A DNA stretch of 63,158 bases from PCRC01 sp040384665 (GCA_040384665.1 JAZKIY010000005.1:1-63158); one strand, 5' to 3'; shown: positions 27,722 through 36,752, counted from the stretch's first letter. The notes: a model not told the origin generated them from the sequence alone. Translations and numbers: made by a program.

Positions 27722-28453
27722 ATGAGCACCACCGCTGACCTCGTTACCGCACTCAAGCTGGAACTCAAAGCCGCCCGCATGACCTATGCTGACCTGGCGC
27801 TCTCGCTGGGCATGGCGGAGTCGAGCGTGAAGCGCATGCTGGCGCGGGGCGAGATGCCGCTGTCGCGGATTGACGCGATCTGCCGTGCGTTGCGGCTTGA
27901 CTTTGCCGACCTCGCCCGCCGCGTGGCCGACGCGCAGCCGTTGCTGGCCGAAATGACGCAGGCGCAAGAACAAGCGGTGGTGGCGGACAAGAAGCTGCTG
28001 CTGGTGGCGATTTGTGTGCTGAGCCAGTGGACGCTGGAGCAGGTCACCGGCCAGTACCGGCTGAGCGAGGCCGAGGGCATCAAGTACCTGGCGCAACTGG
28101 ACCGCATCGGCATCATCGAGCTGCGGCCACTGAACCGCTACCGCCTCAAGCTGGCCAAGACCTTCCGCTGGCGGCCGCATGGCCCGGTGATGAGCTACTT
28201 CCGCGAGAACGCGCTGGTGGACTATTACGCCGGTGGTTTTGACGGCCCGGGCGAAGGCCTGCTGATGGTGCATGGCGCCATCAGCCGCGCGTTGGCGCCG
28301 TCGTTCATGGAGCGCATGCAGCGGGTGGCACAGGACTTTGCACAGCAGCACCTGGCCGACCAGAAACTGGCCGAGGCCGACCGCGAGGGTTACACGCTGC
28401 TGCTGGCGATGCGGCGTTGGGAGTTTGGGGCTTTTACCGTGCTCAGGCGGTGA
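27722..28453 (+). CDS. Helix-turn-helix (XRE-like) transcriptional regulator
   Basis: 243 residues. Residues about 8-60 form an XRE/Cro-type helix-turn-helix (MTYADLALSLGMAESSVKRM). The C-terminal 170 residues include a winged-helix-like stretch (WTLEQVTGQYRLSEAEGIKY) and no known ligand domain that I can name. The ATG at 27722 has AAGGA 8 bp upstream; an earlier in-frame start is less likely. It is divergent from the ceramidase-like gene and convergent with the FIST gene, whose stop region it overlaps by 11 bp. Confidence 0.78.
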   Translation: MSTTADLVTALKLELKAARMTYADLALSLGMAESSVKRMLARGEMPLSRIDAICRALRLDFADLARRVADAQPLLAEMTQAQEQAVVADKKLLLVAICVLSQWTLEQVTGQYRLSEAEGIKYLAQLDRIGIIELRPLNRYRLKLAKTFRWRPHGPVMSYFRENALVDYYAGGFDGPGEGLLMVHGAISRALAPSFMERMQRVAQDFAQQHLADQKLAEADREGYTLLLAMRRWEFGAFTVLRR

Positions 28454-29747
28454 AAACGGTCAGTACGCCGGTATAGCCATACAAGTGGTGCCGGGCGATT
28501 TCGCCGCCTGCAAAAAACCCCACCAAGGGCACATCGCCCAAAGCGCGGCGGACGATTTGCAGTTCGGCATTGGGCGCGCCAAAGTGCGGGCCACCCCGGC
28601 CAGCGCAACTCACGTAAATGGCGCCAGCAATGCGCCGTGCCGGGTGGGGGGCGGATTCGGCTTCGGGTGCTGACAGCGCACTGGCGGTGGCCAGCGGCAT
28701 GTCTTCGGGTTCCAGTTCTTCGCGGATTTCGGCACAGATGCGCACCAGGTCGGCGCGGGCGGCGGTGGCGTCGCGCTGGCAGAAGGCCACGCGCATGCCA
28801 GGCTCGGTGCGGTCGGAAATCGCCACGCCCTTGCGGGCTGGGTCGAGGCCAATGATATGGCGCACCACCACGTCGGTACCGAAGTTGCCGGTGCGGCCCA
28901 CGCCGCCATCGCCGGCCTCGCCCTGCGGCACGATACCGGCCAGCGTGGCGCGCAGGCGCTGCATCGCCACCTGGGGCTGGTCGAGCGTGATGTCGAGGTC
29001 GCGCAGCAGCACATCGAGCGCGGGTTCGCCATTCAGGCTGATGACCACGTTCTCCTGCACCGCTGTGATCTCGCGTGCCGGGGTGATCGGCTGGCAGCCC
29101 TGCGTGACGCGCGAGACCAAATTCACGCCCTCGGCAAAGGCCACACCGCACATGCCGCCGCTGAACACGCCGCGCGCCGCGCCCTGCCCTTTGATGTTGC
29201 CATTGCCCCCCAGCGCAAACTGCACTGTGGCACCCCGGCTGGACGACAGGCCGCCAAACAGGTAGCCGGTGGTGGTGCGGTCGGCCATGTCGTGGATGAG
29301 TTCGGCCACATCGGGCATGCTGCCGTCCACGTGCACCAGCGCGGTGTGGGCCTCAAAGCCCAAGCCGAGGGGTGCCACGCCGGAGAACACGCGGTACTGG
29401 TCGGGCGGCAGTTCCAGCAGCATCAGCGCCATGGCCGGCTCGTCAAAGTACTCGGCGTTGTTGGCGGCAATGCCCACGCCCACCGTGCCAGACCAGTCGG
29501 TCACCTCGGCGAGTTCGCCGCTCAGGTGGTCTAGGATGTCTTGCGCCTCGCTGGCGTAGTGGTCGGTGATGTAGAGCAGGCCCAGCGTGGGGGCGCTGGC
29601 GTAGTCGGGCAGCGCCATCTGGGCACGCAGTTGTGCCAGCACCAGGCCGGCGGCCATGCGCCATTGCGGGTGGGTGGCGTGGCCGTAAGGAAAGAGTTTC
29701 ACGGGGAATGTGGGGCTGAGTTGGCCCCATGGTAGAGCAAACCGCAC
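28443..29747 (-). CDS. FIST-domain sensor-like protein
   Basis: 434 residues with FIST N- and C-terminal domains: N-terminal motifs GLLYITDHYASEA and GTVGVGIAANNAEYFDEPA, middle YLFGGLSSSRG, and the C-terminal FIST_C end ISCAGRG-like (YVSCAGRGGPHFGAPNAELQ) with VPLVGFFAGGEI. FIST proteins are proposed small-ligand (amino-acid) sensors, usually in signalling proteins; this one stands alone. The start is uncertain: the GTG at 29747 gives the listed length and a GTG near 29702 would begin at KLFPYGHATHP. Its 3' end overlaps the convergent regulator gene. Confidence 0.82.
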   Translation of the reverse strand: MRFALPWGQLSPTFPVKLFPYGHATHPQWRMAAGLVLAQLRAQMALPDYASAPTLGLLYITDHYASEAQDILDHLSGELAEVTDWSGTVGVGIAANNAEYFDEPAMALMLLELPPDQYRVFSGVAPLGLGFEAHTALVHVDGSMPDVAELIHDMADRTTTGYLFGGLSSSRGATVQFALGGNGNIKGQGAARGVFSGGMCGVAFAEGVNLVSRVTQGCQPITPAREITAVQENVVISLNGEPALDVLLRDLDITLDQPQVAMQRLRATLAGIVPQGEAGDGGVGRTGNFGTDVVVRHIIGLDPARKGVAISDRTEPGMRVAFCQRDATAARADLVRICAEIREELEPEDMPLATASALSAPEAESAPHPARRIAGAIYVSCAGRGGPHFGAPNAELQIVRRALGDVPLVGFFAGGEIARHHLYGYTGVLTVFTA

Positions 29748-29804
29748 CCACCCGTCACGGCATGGCCCCGCCGCCGGTTGGGGAATGGCCGCTGAGCGCG
29801 CGGC

Positions 29805-30599
29805 TTACCGTGTGGATTTGCGGCGGGTGGTTTTGGCGGCGGCCTTGCGGGGCGCGGCCTTGCGCGGGGCGGACCCTGCGGTCAGCGTCTTGCCCGCCGC
29901 GCGGGCCATGCCGGTGGCGCTTTTGATGGCTTCCTTGGCCATGCCAGTGGCCATGTGGCGGGTGGTGTCGATGGCGGTGTTGCGGGCCACGTCTTTCATG
30001 GCACTGGCGGCAATGCCCTGGAACTGCTCGGTGAGCGCGCCCCACCACTGCATCGGGTCCACCACGCCACCGGCGGCGGCCGATTTGGCGGCGCTGGCCT
30101 GGCGTTTGTTGGCCACGGCTTTCACCGCGCCGGTGGCGGCACCGCCCACCGCGCTGGCGGCCATGCCAGCGGCACCAGAGGCCATGTTGAACGCCGATTT
30201 GGCGGTGTCGCTGGCTTTTTCACCCACCTTTTGCGCGCCGCCCATCAGCGTGCTGCCAACGGCTTCGGTGGCCTTGAGCTTGAAGGCGTTGGCCATGTCG
30301 CCCATGCTGAAGTTCATGCCTTTCAGCGTGGCCAGCGTCATCTTCTGCACCTCCAGTGCCTGGATGGTGGCGCCCAGCACCTTGGAATTTTGCTCCAGCC
30401 AGAAGTGCACCGCCTTGAGTTCTTCAATGCGCTTTTCAAGCTCTTCCACGTTCAGCGTGGGGGCCACCCAGCTGGACAGGTTGGGCATTTGCGGAATGGC
30501 CCCGGACGCGCTGGCCGAGGCCTGCTTGGTCAGGTTCTGCAAAAAATCAAAACCCGGCACGAACTTGCCGAAACCACCAAAGCCTTGTGAATCGCCCAT
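29805..30599 (-). CDS. phaM: Polyhydroxyalkanoate granule protein PhaM
   Basis: 264 residues. PhaM links polyhydroxyalkanoate granules to the nucleoid and activates PHA synthase in Ralstonia eutropha (family knowledge). The conserved block APTLNVEELEKRIEELKAVH, then FWLEQNSKVLGATIQALEVQ, occupies residues about 45-85. The C-terminus (about 230-264) is histone-H1-like, Lys/Arg/Ala-rich (APRKAAAKTTRRKSTR), as expected for DNA binding. The middle is Ala/Gly-rich and low in complexity. The ATG at 30599 (MGDSQGFGG) was chosen over an unlikely upstream extension. No phaC, phaA or phaB lies in the window. Confidence 0.85.
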   Translation of the reverse strand: MGDSQGFGGFGKFVPGFDFLQNLTKQASASASGAIPQMPNLSSWVAPTLNVEELEKRIEELKAVHFWLEQNSKVLGATIQALEVQKMTLATLKGMNFSMGDMANAFKLKATEAVGSTLMGGAQKVGEKASDTAKSAFNMASGAAGMAASAVGGAATGAVKAVANKRQASAAKSAAAGGVVDPMQWWGALTEQFQGIAASAMKDVARNTAIDTTRHMATGMAKEAIKSATGMARAAGKTLTAGSAPRKAAPRKAAAKTTRRKSTR

Positions 30600-30673
30600 G
30601 TTTGTCCCCAGGAGTTGCCGTAGATTGTGCTGGCAGCTTACTCCAACGCACACGCCCCTGGGGCAGGGATTTA

Positions 30674-31150
30674 TCAGTGTTTGTGCCCGTGCCCGGCGCT
30701 GGCAGGCATGCCCGGTGCGCCAATCGCCACCGGCAGCTTGAGCGCCAGCTCGCTGGGCTTGCCCTGCGCGTCTTTGAACAGCAGCGTCACCGGCACGGTG
30801 CTGTCTTTGGCGAGCGGCTGTTTCAGGTCCATCAGCATCAGGTGGAAACCACCAGGCTTGAGTTCCACCGTTTTGCCAGCGGGCAAGGCCAGGCTGGGCA
30901 CGGCGCGCATGCGCATCACGTCGCCGTCCATCTTCATCTCGTGCACCTCGGCCACGCCGGCCACGGGGGAGCTGACGCCGACCAGGGTGAGTGGGGTTTT
31001 GGCGGTGATTTTCATGAAGCCGCCGGTGCCTTTCTGGCCCGCCACGGTGGGGCGGACCCAGGCGTCTTTGACTTCGACGTTCTGGGCGTTGGCCAGGGTG
31101 GTGAACAGGCCAATCAGCGTGGCAAACAACACATGGGAAACGGGTGTCAT
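30674..31150 (-). CDS. Periplasmic copper chaperone PCu(A)C
   Basis: 158 residues with a signal peptide (cut near ANA, residue 22). The copper-binding pattern H-x-M...H-x-M of the PCu(A)C family is present: EVHEMKMDG near residues 68-76 and GFHLMLMDL near 100-109. A His-rich C-terminal tail (AGHGHKH) could add metal affinity. PCu(A)C delivers Cu(I) to cytochrome oxidase CuA in the periplasm. It follows the YcnI gene by 29 bp and ends the minus-strand copper gene run. Confidence 0.9.
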   Translation of the reverse strand: MTPVSHVLFATLIGLFTTLANAQNVEVKDAWVRPTVAGQKGTGGFMKITAKTPLTLVGVSSPVAGVAEVHEMKMDGDVMRMRAVPSLALPAGKTVELKPGGFHLMLMDLKQPLAKDSTVPVTLLFKDAQGKPSELALKLPVAIGAPGMPASAGHGHKH

Positions 31151-31179
31151 GGGAACTCCTTGTCAGGTGAAAAGCATGC

Positions 31180-31740
31180 TCAATGCACGTGGGCGGGAGC
31201 CTGCGCGGGGGCGGCAGCGGGCTGGATCTCCAGCAACGCGGCCGGGGCTTTCAGGCCTTTGGTGCTGGTGCCGGATGTGGGCACTTCCGCCCAGTCGTTC
31301 TGGCCTTTGGTGCAGCTTTGCAGCACCTTGAACCACATGGGTCCCGGCGCATCGGGCAAGGTGCCGCGCAGCACGAACTCGTCGTAGTGCGCGTCGGGCA
31401 GGGCGTTGGCGGCAGTGGCCGCGGTCCAGCTGACCTCGACCACGTCTTGCGCGATGGTTTTGCCGTGGCTGGTGTAGGGCACGGCGAGCTTTTCCACCCG
31501 CGTGGTCAGCACCCAGCCCGGTTTGGGCATGGGCTTGGCGCCCTTGAAGCCGGGCGGGATGGCCACGCGGAGGCGCTGGGTGGCGGCGCCATCGCAGCCA
31601 TGGCCAACGCGCAGCACGGCTTTGTAGCCGCTGCCGGCCGCTGCGGCCTGGTTGTCGAGCGTTATATGGCCAAAAGCGACCTGAGCCTTAGTGAAGGCTA
31701 GCAGTATTGCTACGATTTTGAGAGTGTTTTGAAGTGTCAT
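31180..31740 (-). CDS. YcnI-like DUF1775 copper-binding protein
   Basis: 186 residues. A signal peptide ends at FGH, so the mature chain starts with His24 (GHITLDNQAAAAG), the N-terminal His used by YcnI to bind Cu(II). W-containing blocks follow (KPGWVLTTRVEKL, VSWTAATAANALPDAHYDEF) as in DUF1775. Unlike Bacillus YcnI no C-terminal membrane anchor is seen; the tail is Ala/Pro-rich and ends HVH. The signal peptide region coincides with a dispersed repeat copy. It lies between the TonB receptor (10 bp) and PCu(A)C (29 bp) genes. Confidence 0.88.
   Translation of the reverse strand: MTLQNTLKIVAILLAFTKAQVAFGHITLDNQAAAAGSGYKAVLRVGHGCDGAATQRLRVAIPPGFKGAKPMPKPGWVLTTRVEKLAVPYTSHGKTIAQDVVEVSWTAATAANALPDAHYDEFVLRGTLPDAPGPMWFKVLQSCTKGQNDWAEVPTSGTSTKGLKAPAALLEIQPAAAPAQAPAHVH
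31665..31722 (-). repeat. Dispersed repeat copy R7 (degenerate), in the YcnI signal peptide region
   Basis: The plus strand reads ATGGCCAAAAGCGACCTGAG, CCTTAGTGAAGG and TTGCTACGATTTTG. Reverse-complemented it keeps the CACTAAGGCT core and the tGTAGCAAT head of the family at reduced identity. It encodes about 18 residues of the YcnI signal peptide (VAILLAFTKAQVAFG). This is the least certain copy. Confidence 0.45.
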
Positions 31741-31750
31741 GGTGTGGGGC

Positions 31751-34051
31751 TCACAGGTCAAATTTCAGCTCAGCGGTGTAGGTGCGCTGTGGGTAGGGGT
31801 GGAAGTTCCAGTACTTGTAGTTGTTCAGGTTGTCGATGCCAAAGGCCGCGCTCCATTGTTTGCTGACCTGCCAGCGCACCCGAACGTCGGTGGTGAAGTA
31901 CTTGCTGGCGCCCATGTAGGCAAAACCGTTCGGGTCGTCGTTCTCCAGCGTGGAGAACTGGCGGCCGCTGTAGCGGGCGGCGAAGGTGTACGACCAGTTG
32001 GCGTCGGGCCGCCAGGTGGCCACGGCGGTGGCGCGCCAGTTGGGCACGCGCGGCTGCTCTTTGCCAACCGACAGCGGGTTCTTGGCGTTGCGGGTGATGG
32101 TGGAGTCGGTCCAGGTGACGCTGCCGCCCAGGTCCAGCCCGCGCCAGAACACGTCGGCGCCCTGGAAGGCGGTTTCGATGCCGTGGGTGCGGATCGCGTC
32201 GACGTTCTGTACGGTGCTGACCGTCTGGTTGTCACGCCGGTTGATCTGCGAATACAGCGCGTCGTGGGTGCGCTCAAAGAACGCGGTGACGCGCCACAGG
32301 CCGTAGCCCAGGTCGCGCTCGGCGCTGAGCTCGCTGGTGTTGGACTTTTCGGGTTTCAGGTTGGGGTCGTTGTTGACCAGGCTGCCGTTGGCGTTGAGGC
32401 CACCCTGGTACAGCTCGGACACGGTGGGGAAACGCACCGCCCGGCCGTAGGAGGTTTTCAGCACCCACTCGGGCGACACCTGCCAGGCCAGCGCGGCCTT
32501 GGGCGACAGCGCGTTGTCGCTGCGGCGGGCATGCGGGGCCACGCTGGTGGCATTGGCGGTTTCACCGTCGCGGGCTTCCCAGTGCTCGGCACGCAGGCCG
32601 AGCACGGTTTTCCAGGCCGGGGCGAAGGTCCAGGCGTCTTGCGCGTAGAGGCTGTTGAGTTCGGTGTTGCCACGGAAACCCTGGCGCCGGGTGGTGGGCG
32701 CGCCGTTGAGCCAGTCGGCGGTGTTGTTCTCGGTGCTGCGCAGCTGGTAGGCGTCGCGCTGGTAGCCAAAGTCCACCAGGTGCGCGCCTTTCACGCCGTT
32801 GGGCCGCCAGATGCCTTTGGCAGCGAAGGTGTTCCAACCGGTGCCGCTTTGGTCGACGATGCGGCCAGCCCCACCGCTGGCGGCGGTGGGCAACGCCACG
32901 GTGGGCGCGCGCAGGGTGTCGCGGTGGTAGTCGTATTGACTGGCGGCAATTTCCCAGTCCCACTCGCCCAGCGTGCGGCTCTTGACCGACAGGCCGTGCA
33001 TCACGTGCGCAATGTCTTCGTTCGACTGGTTGAAGTCGGTCGCGGCCAGCGTGTAGCTGCGGCCATTGACGTTGACCGGGCCGCTGAACACCGGGTTGCC
33101 ACCGGCGTCACGCAAATAGCTGTCGGGCCGGCCTTTGGAGGTGTTCTCCCAGTAACCCAGGGTGTAGCTGGCGCGGACGGTGGGCGTCAGGTCGTAAGCG
33201 AGCTTGACCTTGTAGTGGTCTTGCACCGTGTCGTAAGCGGTCGTGGTGCCGAGGATGAACCAGGGCTGGTTGTTGCGGTTGAGGTCTTGTACCGCGCCGG
33301 TCACGGCCGTGCCCGTGGTGTTGACGGCGCCCGAGGCCACGGTGCGGGTGGCAAACACCAGCGGCTGGCCGCCGCTGTCGGTGCGGCTGGCGTTGAAGAA
33401 CCACGAAAAGTCGCCGCTGCGGTTGCCCGCCGAGGCGCTGACCTGTTTGCCGCTGAAGCTGTCGTGGGTGTTGTAGAGGTCGAAGTTCTGGCGCGAATAG
33501 CCGAGCTTGCCGTGTGCCTCAAACTTGGTGGGCATGCGGGTCACGTAGTCCACCACCGCGCCGACCGAGTTGCCGGGGTAGGCGGCGGAAAACGGGCCGT
33601 AGAGCACGTCCACCCGCTCGATTTCTTCCGGCGTGACCAGGCCCCAGCGCGGCGCAAAGGTGGCGCCGTTGCCGAGGTAGTTGCTCAGCAAAATGCCATC
33701 GGCATAGACCATGGAACGGGCGCTGTTGCCGGTGCCCGAGGCGCGGGTGGACAGCACCGCGTGGTTGTAGTCGCCGATGTAGCGCTTGCGCACCAAGAGG
33801 CTGGGCAGGTACTTGAGCGCGTCTTCACTGTCGGTCGCATTGACGGTGCGTTCCAGCTGCTCGCGGGTGATGCCCTCGATGGTGGTGGGAATCTGCGTGG
33901 GCAGCGAGGTCGGCTGACCGCTGTTGACGGTGACGGTGCCCAGGGCCTTGACGGGGGTGTCGGCCTGCGCAAACGCCAGCGGCGCGCAGACAAAAGGAAA
34001 GGCGATGACCATGCCCGCTGGCAAGACCACACCCAAGCGATTTTTTCGCAT
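31751..34051 (-). CDS. TonB-dependent outer-membrane receptor, probably for copper
   Basis: 766 residues: signal peptide (MRKNRLGVVLPAGMVIAFPF, cut near AQA), a TonB-box-like GTVTV near residue 36, a plug domain (about 50-175, IERVDVLYGPFSAAYPGNSV) and a 22-strand barrel ending in TYTAELKFDL with the terminal aromatic-containing strand. It resembles OprC/NosA-type copper receptors. The copper assignment comes from its neighbours: DUF2946 upstream (75 bp), YcnI (10 bp) and PCu(A)C downstream. The ATG at 34051 was chosen over an open extension. No TonB-ExbB-ExbD genes are in the window. Confidence 0.85.
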   Translation of the reverse strand: MRKNRLGVVLPAGMVIAFPFVCAPLAFAQADTPVKALGTVTVNSGQPTSLPTQIPTTIEGITREQLERTVNATDSEDALKYLPSLLVRKRYIGDYNHAVLSTRASGTGNSARSMVYADGILLSNYLGNGATFAPRWGLVTPEEIERVDVLYGPFSAAYPGNSVGAVVDYVTRMPTKFEAHGKLGYSRQNFDLYNTHDSFSGKQVSASAGNRSGDFSWFFNASRTDSGGQPLVFATRTVASGAVNTTGTAVTGAVQDLNRNNQPWFILGTTTAYDTVQDHYKVKLAYDLTPTVRASYTLGYWENTSKGRPDSYLRDAGGNPVFSGPVNVNGRSYTLAATDFNQSNEDIAHVMHGLSVKSRTLGEWDWEIAASQYDYHRDTLRAPTVALPTAASGGAGRIVDQSGTGWNTFAAKGIWRPNGVKGAHLVDFGYQRDAYQLRSTENNTADWLNGAPTTRRQGFRGNTELNSLYAQDAWTFAPAWKTVLGLRAEHWEARDGETANATSVAPHARRSDNALSPKAALAWQVSPEWVLKTSYGRAVRFPTVSELYQGGLNANGSLVNNDPNLKPEKSNTSELSAERDLGYGLWRVTAFFERTHDALYSQINRRDNQTVSTVQNVDAIRTHGIETAFQGADVFWRGLDLGGSVTWTDSTITRNAKNPLSVGKEQPRVPNWRATAVATWRPDANWSYTFAARYSGRQFSTLENDDPNGFAYMGASKYFTTDVRVRWQVSKQWSAAFGIDNLNNYKYWNFHPYPQRTYTAELKFDL

Positions 34052-34126
34052 GAAAACTCCAAAATACCAATGAAAACCACCCGAAGCCAAGGTAAAACCT
34101 GCTTCAGGCGCTATGAATTTGATACT

Positions 34127-34489
34127 TCAGAGTGTGGGTGGCCCGCGTGCGGGCAGGGGTGCGCCCACCAACGCGGCAATGCGCGCGGCGGGAATGGGCT
34201 GCGTGGCGTAGGCCAGCGGCTGCAGCGGTGGCACCAGTGCCACCACCTCGGGCGGCGGCGCGGCCAGCGTGGCGCACATCGGGCAGTCCAGCTTGTGGCC
34301 GGTGGCCTGCTCGGTGCCGTCGGCGTTCTTGATCAGCAGCTTCATCGCACCAGCGGTACAAATCAGCTGCACGTCTTGCGGGTTGACCAGCGGCGACGCA
34401 ATGGCCACGCCGATGGACAGCATGAACCAGGTCAGCACGAGGCGAACCAGTCTGTGGCCGTAGCGGTGGTCAATGCGGAGCTTGTACAC
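34127..34489 (-). CDS. DUF2946 family copper-associated membrane/periplasmic protein
   Basis: 120 residues beginning MYKLRIDHRYGHRLVRLVLT from a GTG codon, with one N-terminal hydrophobic helix (about 15-35). The DUF2946 hallmark is the C-x-x-C motif GHKLDCPMCATLAAPPPEV near residues 66-84, plus a lone Cys near 45. The family is repeatedly found beside copper receptors and PCu(A)C genes; its biochemical role is unknown. It lies 75 bp upstream of the TonB receptor and 38 bp after the AraC pair on the same strand, so it could be read from the regulator transcript. Confidence 0.82.
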   Translation of the reverse strand: MYKLRIDHRYGHRLVRLVLTWFMLSIGVAIASPLVNPQDVQLICTAGAMKLLIKNADGTEQATGHKLDCPMCATLAAPPPEVVALVPPLQPLAYATQPIPAARIAALVGAPLPARGPPTL

Positions 34490-34527
34490 GGGTTGATTAT
34501 CGGTGATGAACAGTCGTCACCAGCACA

Positions 34528-35568
34528 TCAATGACTTCGCATGCACCGCAGCGCCTGCGAAGGCCATTCGTTGAAGCGTCGCTGGTAGGCGGCACTGAAC
34601 ATCATCACATTGTCGTAGCCCCACTGTCGCGCAACGGTGCCGACCGTACTCCCGGGCGGTGCAGCCCGCAAGGCGGCCCTCATGCCAAGCAGGCGTTCCT
34701 CCCGAAGAAAAGCCCCGGGTGTGGTTTGGCGCAACTGGTCAAATGCCATGGACAAGGCCTGCACATTGGTCCCGATGCCTGCCGCCACCATGGACAGGGT
34801 CGGCGCACTGGCGGCGTGTGCCCGCATGTAGCGCTCTGCCGCCACCACATCGCCCAGCGTCAGGGGTGTTTCCGCAACAACGGCCTGTGACGGGTTGCGC
34901 TGGCGTTCCCATTGGGCCAACAGATGCATGCCCAGCTGTTCTTCCAGATGTTTGCCCAAAGGCCCCACGGCCACTTGTTCGGGCAACTCGGTAACACAGC
35001 GGCCACAGTAGTCCAACAGCGCCAGCCAGGCCGATCCGGCACCGCCGAATTTGACCTGCTTCTGCCACATCCGCTCGTCGGCAGCACGGCCATACCAGCG
35101 CAAGTACAGATCGGCGAGCAACTGGTGCGGGAACACCAGGTTGAGCTGCAAATGCTGCGCATTGAAGTCGGCACGGTATGCGCTGCGGCTGGTATCGACC
35201 AGGTAAGCGTCGCCAACGCCGGTTTCGACCATCGCCCCATCAGGCTGCCAGTGGCGCACCGCACCGCGCAGCCCGGTCAACACCAGGCCCATGCCGGCTT
35301 CACGCGAAAAATCACGCGTATGGATGGGAATCCGGTAGTGAAAACGGCTCAGCGTGAAGCCACCAATGGCTGCCGCGTACAGGCTTGAATCGGGCTGCCG
35401 GGCCCGGCCCGTCGGCCGCACCGTGTAAGGCATGTAGACCTCGTCAGACCAGAGCTTGATCTCATCCCAGTCACGCGAGGCCACCACCAAGTGTCGGGTG
35501 GTCGGCTCACCCAATTTGTCGGCCACCAGCAGGTCTTGTAAGCGGTGCATGGCAATGCCTTCACTCAC
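34528..35568 (-). CDS. AraC-family transcriptional regulator, second of a tandem pair
   Basis: 346 residues from a GTG start that overlaps the stop of the upstream AraC gene (GTGA). The N-terminal part (about 30-220) matches an AraC_binding_2-type sensor domain (YMPYTVRPTGRARQ, IGGFTLSRFHY). The C-terminal 100 residues carry two helix-turn-helices (TLSMVAAGIGTNVQALSMAF and TVGTVARQWGYDNVMMFSAA). It is about 45% identical by eye to its neighbour, so the pair arose by tandem duplication. Position suggests it may regulate the copper genes downstream (38 bp to DUF2946); the ligand is unknown. Confidence 0.87.
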   Translation of the reverse strand: MSEGIAMHRLQDLLVADKLGEPTTRHLVVASRDWDEIKLWSDEVYMPYTVRPTGRARQPDSSLYAAAIGGFTLSRFHYRIPIHTRDFSREAGMGLVLTGLRGAVRHWQPDGAMVETGVGDAYLVDTSRSAYRADFNAQHLQLNLVFPHQLLADLYLRWYGRAADERMWQKQVKFGGAGSAWLALLDYCGRCVTELPEQVAVGPLGKHLEEQLGMHLLAQWERQRNPSQAVVAETPLTLGDVVAAERYMRAHAASAPTLSMVAAGIGTNVQALSMAFDQLRQTTPGAFLREERLLGMRAALRAAPPGSTVGTVARQWGYDNVMMFSAAYQRRFNEWPSQALRCMRSH

Positions 35569-36590
35569 TGAATGCGCAGCCGCCGCAGCGTCTGCGACGG
35601 AGACTCTGCGAAACGGCGCTTGTAGTTGACGGCAAACAAGCCCAAATTATTGAACCCCCACATCGATGCCACTGAAGCCACCGTGGTGCCAGTTGGCGCC
35701 ACCATCAGCGCGGCGCGAACCCCTTTCATGCGCTCCTCCCGCAGGAAGTCCATCGGCGTGTAGCCACGAAACTCCTGGAAGGCCCGGTTCAGCGAGCGGA
35801 CGCTGACGCCAATGGCGGAGGCCACAGCGATCAGTGTCGGCGTCTCGGTGGCATGCTGGCGCATGTAATCCTCGGCCCGCTTGACCTGCACCGGCGCCAG
35901 CCGCGGTACATGCTGGAAACTTTCCTGGCCGAGGCTCTGGCGCCACTGCATCAACAGGTGCATTCCCAGCAATTCCTCCAGGTGTTTTCCCAGCGCACCC
36001 TGTTCTGTTTCTTCCGGCATTTCAATCACGCAGCGACACGCGTATTCGAGCAATGCCATCCAGCTTGAATCGACCCCACCGAATTTGACCTTACCCTGCC
36101 ACAAGCGTGCATCGGCCGGCGCGCCGTACCAGCGCTCGTACAGATCAGCCAGCATGTCGTGCTGAAAGCACAGGTTGACCTGCAAGTGATTGGGAGCGAA
36201 GTCGACCCAGTAATCGGTGTGGCTGTTGTCCACTAGAAAGGTTTCACCCACTAGCGTATCAGTCGACTTCTGTTTGTCTGCCCAATGTCTCGCCGATCCA
36301 CGAATCGTGGTCAACACCATACCAGTGCCCGCTTCGGGTGAAAAATCGCGGATGTTGACACCGATCCCATAATTGAAGCGGCTCAACGTAAACCCACCGA
36401 TGGAAGCGGCTCGTAGAACACATTTTGGCCGGATGGCTTTACCCAGCGGGGATACGGTGTAAGGCATGTACACCTCACTTGAAAAAACCCGGATGGCGTC
36501 CCAATCGGTCGATTCCACGAGCAGGTGGCGGTCGGTCGGATCGCCCTGTGCATCGACCAGCAAAACCTTGTTGATGGCGTCCATCGTCAT
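35565..36590 (-). CDS. AraC-family transcriptional regulator, first of a tandem pair
   Basis: 341 residues starting MTMDAINKVLLVDAQGDPTD. The sensor domain (about 25-215) includes EVYMPYTVSPLGKA and IGGFTLSRFNYGIG, closely matching the neighbour. The C-terminal AraC domain has TLIAVASAIGVSVRSLNRAF and TVASVASMWGFNNLGLFAVN. The start at 36590 is preceded by a purine-rich GGGGGAAG; the frame is open upstream but that extension is not conserved in the paralogue. A terminator upstream (36666-36697) separates it from the DUF305 gene, so it has its own promoter in the 75 bp before it. Confidence 0.87.
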   Translation of the reverse strand: MTMDAINKVLLVDAQGDPTDRHLLVESTDWDAIRVFSSEVYMPYTVSPLGKAIRPKCVLRAASIGGFTLSRFNYGIGVNIRDFSPEAGTGMVLTTIRGSARHWADKQKSTDTLVGETFLVDNSHTDYWVDFAPNHLQVNLCFQHDMLADLYERWYGAPADARLWQGKVKFGGVDSSWMALLEYACRCVIEMPEETEQGALGKHLEELLGMHLLMQWRQSLGQESFQHVPRLAPVQVKRAEDYMRQHATETPTLIAVASAIGVSVRSLNRAFQEFRGYTPMDFLREERMKGVRAALMVAPTGTTVASVASMWGFNNLGLFAVNYKRRFAESPSQTLRRLRIQ

Positions 36591-36665
36591 GGTGTGTCTT
36601 CCCCCTGATTTTTTACCGCTATGTCTGCGGTTTGGTAGCCATGCTAACGCTCCGTCGCAGAAATG

Positions 36666-36697
36666 AAAAACGTCGGGGGCAGTTTCCTGTCCCCGAC
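36666..36697 (-). terminator. Intrinsic terminator downstream of the DUF305 gene
   Basis: On the minus strand GTCGGGG - 12-base loop - CCCCGAC, then CGTTTTT. The T-run faces the AraC pair, so it ends the LVIVD-DUF305 transcript before the regulators. Confidence 0.8.
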
Positions 36698-36752
36698 AAA
36701 TGAACATTGACCAAGATCAATGAACACTGAACACATCAAAAAAGGCGGCGTT

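Noticed and set aside
31739..34534. Open frame of 931 codons opposite the TonB receptor
   Set aside because: Antisense shadow; its composition follows the complementary codons of the receptor gene and no ribosome site or domain is seen.
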